Below, piece after piece: positions 15,352 through 23,351 of a stretch of DNA of 64,000 nt. A program made the translations under genes and the position numbers. The DNA is from DASUBV01 sp036510065 (lineage in GTDB: Bacteria > Actinomycetota > Actinomycetes > Streptosporangiales > Streptosporangiaceae). Location of the stretch: assembly GCA_036510065.1 (NCBI GenBank), contig DATCEO010000146.1, forward strand, positions 22,093 to 86,092. The letters are read 5' to 3'. How positions within the stretch are numbered: position 1 is the stretch's first letter; each line of letters starts with the position of its first letter. Under the pieces are notes generated by a model that saw only the letters and a list, made by a program, of their open reading frames with translations, did no database searches and was not told where the DNA came from.

Positions 15352-16158
15352 TTACCGGTCACCAGTTCGGGGGAGCCGGCCTCCGGCCGCCCGGCGGCGG
15401 ATCGACGGGGACGGCAGGCCCGGCCCGCCCCGGCCGGGATAAGAGGCGTGCACGGGGGACGATCCTGCTACCGCGCGGAGCGCCCGGACCGGTCTCATGC
15501 AGCCAGCCGACAGCGAGCTGGCCACCGGCAATTCCGCAGCCAGCCCGTGCCGGACGGCGAACGAGGCCGCTTCCAGGCGCGAGTGCACCCCGAGCTTAGA
15601 GAGCACGGCGTGCATGTGCGAGCGCACCGTGGTCCGCGACACTCCGAGGATCTCCGCGATGGCCGTGGTGTCCAGGCCGGCCACCAGCAGGGTGAGGCAC
15701 TCGCGTTCGCGGCTGGTCAGCCGCGACGCCAGCTGGCCGGCCGGGCTGACCGGCCCGCGCGGGCCGGGCTGGGCATCGGGAACGTCGACGACAATCTCCC
15801 CGCGCAGCATCCGCTCGAGCGCCGAGACGAGCACGTTGACGCCGCGCGACAGGTGGATGTAGCCGGAGGCTCCTGCATCCAGCGCCCGACGCGGCCCGGC
15901 CTCTCCCCGGTCCGCTCCGATGATCACGACGCTAGTCCGCTCGCACGCCATCCGCACGGCCGCGATCGTGTCGCCGTCGTCTGCCCTCGCCCGGTGCCGC
16001 TCGATCAGGCACAGGTCCGGTCGCTCGCGAGCGACCAGCACCAGCATCTGAGCGGTATCACGGGCCACCCCGGCGACCGTGTGCCCGTTCTGCTCGATGA
16101 CGTCGGACAGTGCTTCGAGAAATACCACCTGGTCATCGCCGACCACGACGGTTGCCAC
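15352..16158 (-). CDS. LuxR-type regulator with degenerate receiver domain
   Basis: A 268-residue NarL-like protein. The receiver keeps the GDD acidic pair but has Glu in place of the phosphoacceptor Asp (LCLIERHR). It lacks the switch Thr/Ser (VVIIGAD) and has Leu at the invariant Lys position (GYIHLSRG). The helix-turn-helix (LTSRERECLTLLVAG, VSRTTVRSHMHAVLSKLG) is intact. It probably works without phosphorylation. GTG start at 16158. It stands alone just upstream of the locus A operon, so it is a candidate local regulator of it. Confidence 0.85.
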   Translation of the reverse strand: MATVVVGDDQVVFLEALSDVIEQNGHTVAGVARDTAQMLVLVARERPDLCLIERHRARADDGDTIAAVRMACERTSVVIIGADRGEAGPRRALDAGASGYIHLSRGVNVLVSALERMLRGEIVVDVPDAQPGPRGPVSPAGQLASRLTSRERECLTLLVAGLDTTAIAEILGVSRTTVRSHMHAVLSKLGVHSRLEAASFAVRHGLAAELPVASSLSAGCMRPVRALRAVAGSSPVHASYPGRGGPGLPSPSIRRRAAGGRLPRTGDR

Positions 16159-16472
16159 TGGGTTACCCGCCCAGCCTGGCGTGCCGGGTGCCTTTTATGC
16201 CCAATTGACGATTCATGACCCCCCCTAGTGCTGACGACTTCAGCTCGTCAGCTGCGCGTACCGCGCTCGGCCGTCTCAGCTCGCCCCGGCCTGCGCGGCC
16301 CCTTGTCCCCACCGCGCCGGTCATGGCTCACGTAATGAGGACGCCCGGGAGCGCTCAGACGTTTACGTAAGCCGCTACAGCCGGACAAATTTTGCCGGGC
16401 GGCCGGAACGGCTCATTCGGTGACGTACCTTCGCTGACCGGCAGCGGGGCGGCAGCTAGCCGGCCGAACCGC
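16159..16472. other. Intergenic region between LuxR3 and GT4 gene
   Basis: A 314-bp gap with no gene-like frame. It should contain the promoter of the LuxR gene on its left. It is locally AT-richer around 16190-16220 and 16360-16395, and holds the palindrome TTACGTAA near 16370. No confident promoter, terminator or RNA was found. Confidence 0.5.
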
Positions 16473-17702
16473 TTACCGGGCCGAGGTCGTGGGCACGGAC
16501 CGCGCGCGCCGGCCCGGAACGTAGGCCGCCAGCAGAGCGTCCAGCAGCTCGCCCTCCCGGTACCGGCCGCCGACCCGGGCCAGGGCCGTCGCGGCCAGGC
16601 GATCGGCGACGACGGGAAAGTCGAGCAGGTACCGGACGGCCGCGGCCAGCGCGGCGGGACGGCAGGGCGGGACGAGCAGGCCGGTCTCGCCCGGCACCAC
16701 GAGGTCGGGCACCGCGTTCACCGCGGTGGCGATCACGGGGACCCCGCAGAGCATGGCCTCGACCACGGCCGTCGGAAGCCCTTCGTAGCGACTGGGCAGG
16801 GCAAAGATGTCGAAAGCTGGCAGGATCTCGAGCACGTCGCTGCGCTCGCCGGCCAGGATCACCCGGGTCCCCCGGATCTTGCGGGCGCGCCGGGCGATCT
16901 GCTCGGCGCGCTCGCCGCTGCCGACCCATACTCCGATGGCGCCGGGCCGGTTCAGCTGCTGCAGTGCGGCCAGGAAGTCCTCGGGCGCTTTCTGGTACGT
17001 CAGCCTGCCCACGGCGCCGACCACCGCCGCCTGCGCGGGGATGCCGAGGCTGATCCGGGCCCGCTGCCGCGCCAGCGGGGACCCGGCGGCGGCGACGGCA
17101 CGGGCCCGCTCCGGCCCGTCAACGGCTACCCCGATGGTGACGATCCGGTCGGGGGCGGCCAGCTCTCGCCGCACCGCCTCCGCGGCCACCCCCGCGCCTA
17201 CGCACAGGGCGACATCAGTGATCCGGCCCAGCCGCCGCTCGATCGCGAGGTAAGCCTGGCGACGCGGCCCGGACTGGAACTCATGGAAGGGGAAACCGTG
17301 GTAGGTGTGCACGATCCTGGGCACCCCGGCCCGGCGGGCGGCCAGGCGGCCGACGGCTCCGGCCTTGGCGCAATGGGTATGGACGACGTCGAATGTCCGG
17401 CTGCGCAGCAGCCTTTCCAGTCGCTTGAGGGCTCGCAGGTCGCTGCCCGGCGCTAGCGGCGCGCGCAGCGCCGGCTCCACGATGACCTCCACGCCGGCGG
17501 TGGCGGCCCCCTGAGCCAGCCGGCCGCCGCTCCCGGTAATGATCGTCACCTGGCAGCCGTGCCGGGCCAGGGCACAAGCGCCGCGGAGGGCAAGCACGCC
17601 CGCACCGCCTTCCAGGCGCGTGATGACGGTGGCGACTCGCAGCGCCTGGCCATTCCCGGACCCCGGATCTGCCCATCCGGCCACCGCGTGGCCGCTGGTC
17701 AC
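16473..17702 (-). CDS. GT4-type glycosyltransferase coupled to LuxR gene
   Basis: A 409-residue cytosolic GT4 enzyme with RLEGGAGVLALRGACAL, HTHCAKAGAVGRLAARRAG and the donor-site EX7E motif RYEGLPTAVVEAM. It is the complete paralogue of the gene at the left edge of the window. The GTG start overlaps the LuxR stop (GTGA). Because the two copies keep the same LuxR-GT4 coupling, the glycosyltransferase dose is probably set with the regulator. Substrates are unknown. Confidence 0.87.
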   Translation of the reverse strand: MTSGHAVAGWADPGSGNGQALRVATVITRLEGGAGVLALRGACALARHGCQVTIITGSGGRLAQGAATAGVEVIVEPALRAPLAPGSDLRALKRLERLLRSRTFDVVHTHCAKAGAVGRLAARRAGVPRIVHTYHGFPFHEFQSGPRRQAYLAIERRLGRITDVALCVGAGVAAEAVRRELAAPDRIVTIGVAVDGPERARAVAAAGSPLARQRARISLGIPAQAAVVGAVGRLTYQKAPEDFLAALQQLNRPGAIGVWVGSGERAEQIARRARKIRGTRVILAGERSDVLEILPAFDIFALPSRYEGLPTAVVEAMLCGVPVIATAVNAVPDLVVPGETGLLVPPCRPAALAAAVRYLLDFPVVADRLAATALARVGGRYREGELLDALLAAYVPGRRARSVPTTSAR

Positions 17703-18445
17703 GTCCGCTGCGACCGGTCCGGGCGGGCGGGAACGGCCTTGGGGCCATCCGCCCCGGCCTGCGCCCCCGACTGCGCCGCGGCGGGCCCGGACAGCCGCAG
17801 TCCCGCCTCCCGAGCGACGCTGACGGCCTCAAGCCGCGTATGCACATCGAGCTTGTAGAAGATGTTCCGCGTATGCGTGCGCACCGTGTCGGTCGAGATC
17901 ATCAGCTCTTCCGCGACCTGCCGGTCGCGCTTGCCCTCGGCCATGCTGGCCAGCACGTCGCGCTCCCTGGGACTGAGGATGGCCAGCGGATCCTCGTCGT
18001 CCTTGGCCCGCCGGACATCCTCGCGCAGCTGGCGAAGGACCTCGCCGAGCAGCTCGGGCGGGTACCACGACTGCCCCTGGCAGACACCCCGGATGACGGC
18101 CTCAAGCTCGTGCGCGGCCTGCCGCTTGGACACCCACGAGGCCGCCCCGGCGCGGGCGGCGTCGACGGCGTGGGCGGGGACGTCGTCAGCGCTGACGACG
18201 ACCACGTGCGCCGCCGGCCACGCCTCCCCGAGGCGCTGCAGCACGTCCGTGGCCGCGAACCCGAGCGGCTCGATGTCGATCAAGATCACATCCGGGCGCA
18301 GCCACCGGGTCATCTCCGGCAGCCGGGCGTCGTCGGTCCGTGCGCACCCGACGACCCACAGGTCAGGCGCGGCCGACAGCCGGGAGGTGAGGGCCTCAGT
18401 CACCATCTGATAGTCATCAACCAGAAGCACCCGCAGCACATTCAC
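17699..18445 (-). CDS. NarL/LuxR-type response regulator (second copy)
   Basis: About 248 residues from GTG 18445. The receiver is intact (LVDDYQ, VILIDIEPLGF, WVSKRQ) and the LuxR helix-turn-helix reads LSPRERDVLASMAEG. The start at 18445 (VNVLRVLLVDDYQ) is chosen because it aligns with the paralogue at 1170-2048. An in-frame ATG at 18502 would add 19 residues, but its ribosome-binding site is weak and it would cover the conserved upstream element. It is translationally coupled to the downstream glycosyltransferase. Confidence 0.82.
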   Translation of the reverse strand: MNVLRVLLVDDYQMVTEALTSRLSAAPDLWVVGCARTDDARLPEMTRWLRPDVILIDIEPLGFAATDVLQRLGEAWPAAHVVVVSADDVPAHAVDAARAGAASWVSKRQAAHELEAVIRGVCQGQSWYPPELLGEVLRQLREDVRRAKDDEDPLAILSPRERDVLASMAEGKRDRQVAEELMISTDTVRTHTRNIFYKLDVHTRLEAVSVAREAGLRLSGPAAAQSGAQAGADGPKAVPARPDRSQRT

Positions 18446-18476
18446 GGTATCTACTTTGACACCACCATCCTGGTTT

Positions 18477-18496
18477 GCCCTCATGCAAATGAATGA
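18477..18496 (-). promoter_or_regulatory. Conserved element upstream of LuxR gene, copy 2
   Basis: This block matches 2079-2098 at 17 of 20 positions and contains CTCAT-N8-ATGAG. It lies about 32 bp before the preferred start. If the alternative ATG at 18502 is used, the block would be coding instead. Confidence 0.4.
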
Positions 18497-18502
18497 GGCC
18501 AT

Positions 18503-18808
18503 CTCGTGCAGTTAAATAGTGATGTGCGTGTCCTTCCGGTAGCTCACAGTCATCGGCGCCCGTCACCGCCCTGCGCACCCGCCGCAAGCACGCGCTTGCG
18601 CCTGCAACCGCGGCCCGGCCTGACCCGGGCCTCCGGGCTGGCTGGGCACTGGCACATGGCGGAAAGCCGGATATTATGAATAAGTTACCGCGATAAGCTG
18701 CTTCATACCGGACAAGATGTGTATATCGGCTGAATAGCTAGTGGAGTTCGCATCGCACCGAAGACCGGCCCACCGCCCCGGCAGGACGCGCCCCCTGCCG
18801 ATTCCGCG
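18503..18808. other. Divergent intergenic region
   Basis: About 300 bp between the LuxR gene (minus) and the repeat-protein gene (plus). The right part (18670-18745) is strikingly AT-rich for this genome and should hold the promoter for the plus-strand gene. No -35/-10 pair with good spacing stands out. Confidence 0.45.
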
Positions 18809-20125
18809 GTGGACAAGCCGCAGCGATCGCCGGGCGGCTGGACCCCGGCGTCGCGTCGCCGGATGCAGGCCGAGCGCCGCCAGGCGGCGCAGACCGCGGA
18901 CGCGGCACGAGACCGGCTGGCCGAAGTCAGCGCCCAGCTCAGCCAGGGCCCGGCTCCCGATCGCCTGGCCGCGGTGCAGGCCCTGACTCAGCTGGCTGAC
19001 GAGGACCCCTCGGTCCGGCAGGCGTGCGTCGACATTCTGTGCTCGGCCCTGCGCGCGGCCCCCGCGAGCAGCCCGGACACCGGCAGCCCGGACACCGGCA
19101 GCCCGGACACCGGCGCCCGGTCCCGCGCCCGGCACGAAGACCGCGTATGCCGCTACGTCACGGTCACGGCCATCGTGGCGCATCTCCGACCCGGTGCCCC
19201 GGTCTCCTGGGCCGGCTGTGACCTCGACTTCAGCGGCGCCGTCTTCGACGCCCCGGATTCGTCCCGGCTGGCCGGCCAGGCGCCGGGCCTCGGGGGGCCC
19301 AGCGATGCCGGCGAGATCAGCTTCGCCAGGGCGCAGTTCTCGGGGGCCGCGGTCACCTTCGCCGGCGCCCAGTTCAGCGGGGCCAGGGTCAGCTTCGCCG
19401 GCGCCCAGTTCAGCGGCGGGGACGTCAGCTTCGCCGGCGCCCAGTTCAGCGGCGGGGAGGTGAGCTTCGCCGGCGCCCAGTTCTCCGGCGCGACCGTCAA
19501 CTTCGCCGGCGCCCAGTTCAGCGGGACGAAGGTCACCTGGCTGGGTGCCGAGTTCGCCGCCGGCACCGTCAGTTTCGCCGCGGCCGAGTTCGGCGGCGGC
19601 CAGGTCAGCTTCTGCGCCCGCTTCACCGGCGGCGAGGTGGCGTTCATCGGCTCACGGTTCACCGGCGGAATGGTGAGTTTCCTCGAGGCGGAGTTCAGCG
19701 GCGGAACCGTTGGCTTCCTCGACGCTGAATTCTCCGGCGGTCAGGTGGGCTTTGCCGGGGCTGTCTTTACCGGAAGCGAAGTGAGCTTCGTGGGCGCTGA
19801 GTTTACCGGGGCGGTGGTCAGCTTCGCCGGAGCCAGAATGATGAAGGGGATGATCAGCTTCGTCGGTGCCGAGTTCGCCGGCGGCGAGATCAGGTTTCCC
19901 TGGACCGAATTCAACGGCGGCGAAGTGCGATTCTCGGGGACCAGCCTCGCCGGCGGCCGCGTCCTGTTCACCCAGGCGAAGTTCAACGGCAGCATGGTCG
20001 ATTTCACCAGCGCGCACTTCTCGCGCGGCCTGCTGGATCTGTCGGATGCCGTGATCTGGTCGTCGCCGCCGGCTTTCGACGACGCGCCCGCCAGCCCGCC
20101 CGGCGTGCGGCTGCTAGCCGGATAA
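18809..20125 (+). CDS. Pentapeptide-repeat-like protein with 12-residue repeats
   Basis: A 438-residue protein from GTG 18809. The N-terminal helical part (about 1-80) contains RLAAVQALTQLADEDPSVRQ, similar to the segment before the repeats in many bacterial pentapeptide-repeat proteins. The linker holds three SPDTG units. Residues about 130-420 are some 20 repeats of the form FxGAxFSGGxVS, a 12-residue period expected to form a beta-solenoid. No membrane helix or signal is evident. It sits between the two polysaccharide loci on the opposite strand, so a link to them is not established. Confidence 0.75.
   Translation: MDKPQRSPGGWTPASRRRMQAERRQAAQTADAARDRLAEVSAQLSQGPAPDRLAAVQALTQLADEDPSVRQACVDILCSALRAAPASSPDTGSPDTGSPDTGARSRARHEDRVCRYVTVTAIVAHLRPGAPVSWAGCDLDFSGAVFDAPDSSRLAGQAPGLGGPSDAGEISFARAQFSGAAVTFAGAQFSGARVSFAGAQFSGGDVSFAGAQFSGGEVSFAGAQFSGATVNFAGAQFSGTKVTWLGAEFAAGTVSFAAAEFGGGQVSFCARFTGGEVAFIGSRFTGGMVSFLEAEFSGGTVGFLDAEFSGGQVGFAGAVFTGSEVSFVGAEFTGAVVSFAGARMMKGMISFVGAEFAGGEIRFPWTEFNGGEVRFSGTSLAGGRVLFTQAKFNGSMVDFTSAHFSRGLLDLSDAVIWSSPPAFDDAPASPPGVRLLAG
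19070..19114 (+). repeat. 15-bp tandem array, 3 units
   Basis: Three identical units agcccggacaccggc encode SPDTG three times in the linker before the solenoid domain. Confidence 0.93.
19318..20050 (+). repeat. 36-bp coding repeat region of the solenoid protein
   Basis: Successive imperfect 36-bp units encode the 12-residue motif FAGAQFSGGxVS. The first five or six are nearly identical at DNA level (cgccggcgcccagttc recurs), and later copies diverge steadily. This indicates recent amplification at the 5' end. Confidence 0.85.
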
Positions 20126-20164
20126 GCAGCGGCCGGGCAGGAGCCGATCCCGGCAGCACTGGCG

Positions 20165-21877
20165 TCAGGACCTCATCTCGGCGTCCTGCACCGCGAGCGC
20201 CTCGGCCGCCTCGGCCCTGGCATACCTGACGTACCGGTAATGACCGCGGCCGATGAGGCCCGCTGCCGCCAGCGCCAGGGCCAGGACGCCGATCCAGATC
20301 AGCGTGCGGTAGTTCCTGGCCGCCGTCAGGCTGTAGTCGGTCGTGGTGATCGTGCCGGCGGACTTCGCCGCCAGGCCGAAGCTGATGGCGGTGGTGCCTG
20401 CGGGGACCGTGGGCGTCTGCCAGAGCGCGTGCCGCCACGAGCCCGAGGCGGGGAAGGCCGGGCTCGTCGTCCAGTAGACCCAGCTGCCCAGCGAGGTGCG
20501 CCGGTAGATCTCCATCTGCGGCTGGCTGCTGGCCTGGTACCAGATTCCGGCGCGGTAGGCGTGGCCGGCCACGACCGACGGCGCGCAGAGCCCGAGGTCC
20601 ATCCTGGGCAGGAGCTTGGCAATACCCGAGCCCTGCCTCGTGGTGCGGACCGTCTCGGCCGCCGCCCCCTGAGGGCCGCCGCCGGGGCGATAGGTGAAGC
20701 TCGCGACGGTGTGCCCGTAGTTGGCGGCCTGGAAACAGGCCGGCAGGCTGCCGCTGCCAGCCGCCAGCCGGGCGTTAGCCACGCCGGTACCATGCAGCCG
20801 GCGGGGCGCGGGCCCGGGCACCGCCGGCCGGACCGGCCCGCCGATGACCGCGGCCATGGTCTCCACGAAGGTAGTGCCGGCCTTCTGCTGGCCGGCCAGC
20901 CAGCTGAGCACCTCGCTCAGGATCGCGGGCGTGGTTCCCAGAGGGCAGTTCTCCTGGCAGATGTCGTGAATGGTGAAGACCACCCAGCCACCCCCGTGCA
21001 GCTGGGCTTCCCGGACATCGTGCTCGTAGGTGCCCGCCGTCCAGGTCGTGTTAACGGAGTTCACCTCGATCGGAGTTCGCACGTCCAGGGGGTCCTGCGG
21101 CGGAATGGATTCCGCCCAGGCGCACGTCAGGCAGAGCCCCGCACCGCGGAGGGTGCCGGTGCCGAGGCCGGCGTTATAGCCACAGGCTCGCGTCAGCGTC
21201 TCCACGGCCGGGTTCACGGCCGCGAACGGGTACGCGAAATCGGTCGGGCGGAAGCCCCACCGGAAGAGGTTCGCCCGGTCGTCGCAGACCTCGCGCTTGG
21301 CCTCGGCGACCGGCGTCGTCGTCAGCTGCTGATGCAGCACGCTGAGCCCGCCGATCTCATTGCCCGCGGCGGCGACCTTACGGATGTCCCCCAGCGTCAG
21401 GTAGGGCGAGGATCGGTGGCACTGCTGCTGGGCCAGCACGCAGACCAGTCCGGAGGGCACGAAGTACGTCGCGTGCATCCCGTACTTCGCGAACATCGGC
21501 AGGGACGGCATCTGATCGGCCAGGCCACCACCCCAGGCGAACGTCACCACCGTCTTATGCAGCCGGGCCGGCTCGGCCAGCGCCACCGTCCTCGGCCGGC
21601 CAGCATGGCGGGCTGGGCGAGGAGCGGGCGGGCCAGTCAGCCACTGGGCCGAGCTGGACGGCAGGGGCGCGGAGGACGTGGAGGGCGCGGGGCGCGGGGA
21701 CAGCGCCGGACTGCCGGAGCCAGCCGCCGTGGAGCTGACGGACGGGCTGGCGGTAGCGCTGGAGCCGGCGGACGTGCCGTGGGCCGGGCTGGCGCCGGCG
21801 AGCGCCAGGCCGGCGGGCGACGCCAGCAGCGCCAGCGCGGCCCCCGCGAGCTGAATTCCCCACCTAGCCGGACGCAT
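20165..21877 (-). CDS. NodB-like deacetylase homologue lacking catalytic residues
   Basis: A 570-residue exported protein: signal sequence or anchor (MRPARWGIQLAGAALALLAS), a Ser/Pro-rich linker, a NodB-like domain (about 115-320), a beta-rich carbohydrate-binding-like region (about 380-515) and a C-terminal membrane helix (LIWIGVLALALAAAGLIG). The TFDDG motif is TFAWGGG, and the HxxxH metal motif has lost its first His (GLSVLHQQ). Esterase activity is therefore doubtful; a binding or scaffold role is likely. It overlaps the GT2 gene by 14 bp. ATG 21877 has a GGAGAG ribosome-binding site. Last gene of locus B. Confidence 0.8.
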   Translation of the reverse strand: MRPARWGIQLAGAALALLASPAGLALAGASPAHGTSAGSSATASPSVSSTAAGSGSPALSPRPAPSTSSAPLPSSSAQWLTGPPAPRPARHAGRPRTVALAEPARLHKTVVTFAWGGGLADQMPSLPMFAKYGMHATYFVPSGLVCVLAQQQCHRSSPYLTLGDIRKVAAAGNEIGGLSVLHQQLTTTPVAEAKREVCDDRANLFRWGFRPTDFAYPFAAVNPAVETLTRACGYNAGLGTGTLRGAGLCLTCAWAESIPPQDPLDVRTPIEVNSVNTTWTAGTYEHDVREAQLHGGGWVVFTIHDICQENCPLGTTPAILSEVLSWLAGQQKAGTTFVETMAAVIGGPVRPAVPGPAPRRLHGTGVANARLAAGSGSLPACFQAANYGHTVASFTYRPGGGPQGAAAETVRTTRQGSGIAKLLPRMDLGLCAPSVVAGHAYRAGIWYQASSQPQMEIYRRTSLGSWVYWTTSPAFPASGSWRHALWQTPTVPAGTTAISFGLAAKSAGTITTTDYSLTAARNYRTLIWIGVLALALAAAGLIGRGHYRYVRYARAEAAEALAVQDAEMRS

Positions 21878-23351
21878 GATGGCTCTCCGCTTCTTGTCCG
21901 TAGGCCGCTGCCTGCTGCGCCGCGGCCGGCGCAACAGCGGGCTCGATCAGGTAGGCCGCGCTGCGGATCTCGGGAATGATCGTCGCGGGCACCGGCCGCG
22001 GGGCGAGCCTGGCGTGCAGCCCCGGCGCGCGCCGTCGCGTCGGGCTCCTCCACACCCCGTTCGAGCTCGCCAGCCAGGCCAGCGGAATCGCCGACAGCCC
22101 GACAGCCGCGTCCAGCACGCGCATGAACGGGAAGAACGGTGCGGACAGCAGCAGCCGCGGCCTGCGCTCCACGGCCGCGACCAGGCAGGTCAACGCGAGG
22201 TCGGGCACGACGACCCCGTAGAGGATCCTGGTCAGGTTCATATGGCTGGACACCACGGCGTACACCGGGCCGAAAACGGGCCAGGTCACGGCGCTGCTGA
22301 CCAGGTCGGGGACGATCAGGACGGCCACGACCAGCGGCAGGAAGATGAACAGCAGGCTGGAGGTGACGAGCTCGGTGAGCATGAGCGCGAGCATGGCCGT
22401 GAACAGGTTGAGCCGGGGCGGATGCCGGCGAACTGTCTGCCACAGGCCGAGCGCCCACCGCCTCGTCTGGCGGATGTAGTCGTGCAGGTTGTCGGGGTCC
22501 TGGGTGATCGCCACGGCGCCCAGGGTGAAGCCGACCTTGCCCAGCGCCTTCTGGTAGACCTCGAACGTCATGTTGAAGTCCTCGATCACCAGGCCAGGCG
22601 GGTTGATGTCGATGGCCGGGAGCACCGAGGTGCGGTAGAGGCTGGCGAAGCCCGGCACGATCGGCGTCGCGTTCACGTAGCGCGAGGTCTGGCCGAATTT
22701 CATGAGGCGCTGGCCGGCTGAGTAGATCCTCATCCGGTGGCCGACGAGCAGGTTCCCGAGCGGCGACAGCATCCGGCGGGTGTCGGTCTTGACGCAGCCC
22801 GCGACCGCCGCGATCTTCGGGGAGTCGAACAGCCGCAGCGCCGCGAGGAAGTAGCGGGGCTGCACCCGGGTGTCGGCGTCCAGGAGCATCAGGACCGGGA
22901 ACCGTTCCACGATCTTGAAGCGCTCGATGGCGTCCTTCAGCGCCCCGGCCTTGCCGACGTTCTGCCGGGTCTTGATGGCCTTCACCCCGCAGCTCAGCGC
23001 GATCTCGAAGGTATCGTCGGTCGACCCGTCGGACACGACATGCACGTTCCGGCGCGGGACCAGCTTCGTGATCGCCTCCACGCTGTCCGCGATGACGGCC
23101 GCCTCGTTGTGGGCCGGGATCAGCACGGCGACGTCATCGACGGTCAGGTGGATCCGGCGCGAGCGCCGGCCGGCCGGATCATGGCGCAGCGCGACCACGT
23201 TCTCGTGGCTGGCGGCGGCCAGGGTCGCGGCGCGCCGGCGCGAGCGCCACCGGCCCACCGTCAGCTGGTCGACCAGCCGGATCAGTCCGACCGTGCCCCA
23301 CACGGCGAAGTTCACGCCGAAGACCAGGATGACCATTGCCCACGTCGGCAT
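21864..23351 (-). CDS. Processive GT2 polysaccharide synthase (PgaC/chitin-synthase-like)
   Basis: A 495-residue membrane GT2 enzyme. One N-terminal helix, then the GT-A domain with SDGSTDD, LLDADTR, VIEDFN and QTRRWALGLW (the D, D, D, QxxRW signature of processive synthases), then several C-terminal helices that would form the export channel. Such enzymes polymerise UDP-GlcNAc or related donors while extruding the chain. The start overlaps the GH18 stop (TAATG). Together with the GH18 and NodB-like genes it resembles a poly-GlcNAc or chitin-type synthesis unit; the exact polymer is inferred. Confidence 0.87.
   Translation of the reverse strand: MPTWAMVILVFGVNFAVWGTVGLIRLVDQLTVGRWRSRRRAATLAAASHENVVALRHDPAGRRSRRIHLTVDDVAVLIPAHNEAAVIADSVEAITKLVPRRNVHVVSDGSTDDTFEIALSCGVKAIKTRQNVGKAGALKDAIERFKIVERFPVLMLLDADTRVQPRYFLAALRLFDSPKIAAVAGCVKTDTRRMLSPLGNLLVGHRMRIYSAGQRLMKFGQTSRYVNATPIVPGFASLYRTSVLPAIDINPPGLVIEDFNMTFEVYQKALGKVGFTLGAVAITQDPDNLHDYIRQTRRWALGLWQTVRRHPPRLNLFTAMLALMLTELVTSSLLFIFLPLVVAVLIVPDLVSSAVTWPVFGPVYAVVSSHMNLTRILYGVVVPDLALTCLVAAVERRPRLLLSAPFFPFMRVLDAAVGLSAIPLAWLASSNGVWRSPTRRRAPGLHARLAPRPVPATIIPEIRSAAYLIEPAVAPAAAQQAAAYGQEAESHHASG

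Noticed and set aside
18446..18502. N-terminal extension of the second LuxR gene (start at 18502)
   Set aside because: The paralogue starts at the equivalent of 18445 and the extension is out of frame there; kept as an alternative only.
15090..18808. Horizontal-transfer boundary between the two loci
   Set aside because: GC content and codon use look the same on both sides, and no integrase, tRNA or direct repeat marks an edge.
18674..19183. Minus-strand frame overlapping the start of the solenoid gene
   Set aside because: It includes the reverse of the 15-bp array (GVRAA repeats) and no motif; the plus-strand gene explains the region.
20240..21979. 579-codon plus-strand frame opposite the NodB-like gene
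   Set aside because: It is antisense to a gene with signal peptide, fold and membrane helix in the expected order, and shows no domain of its own.
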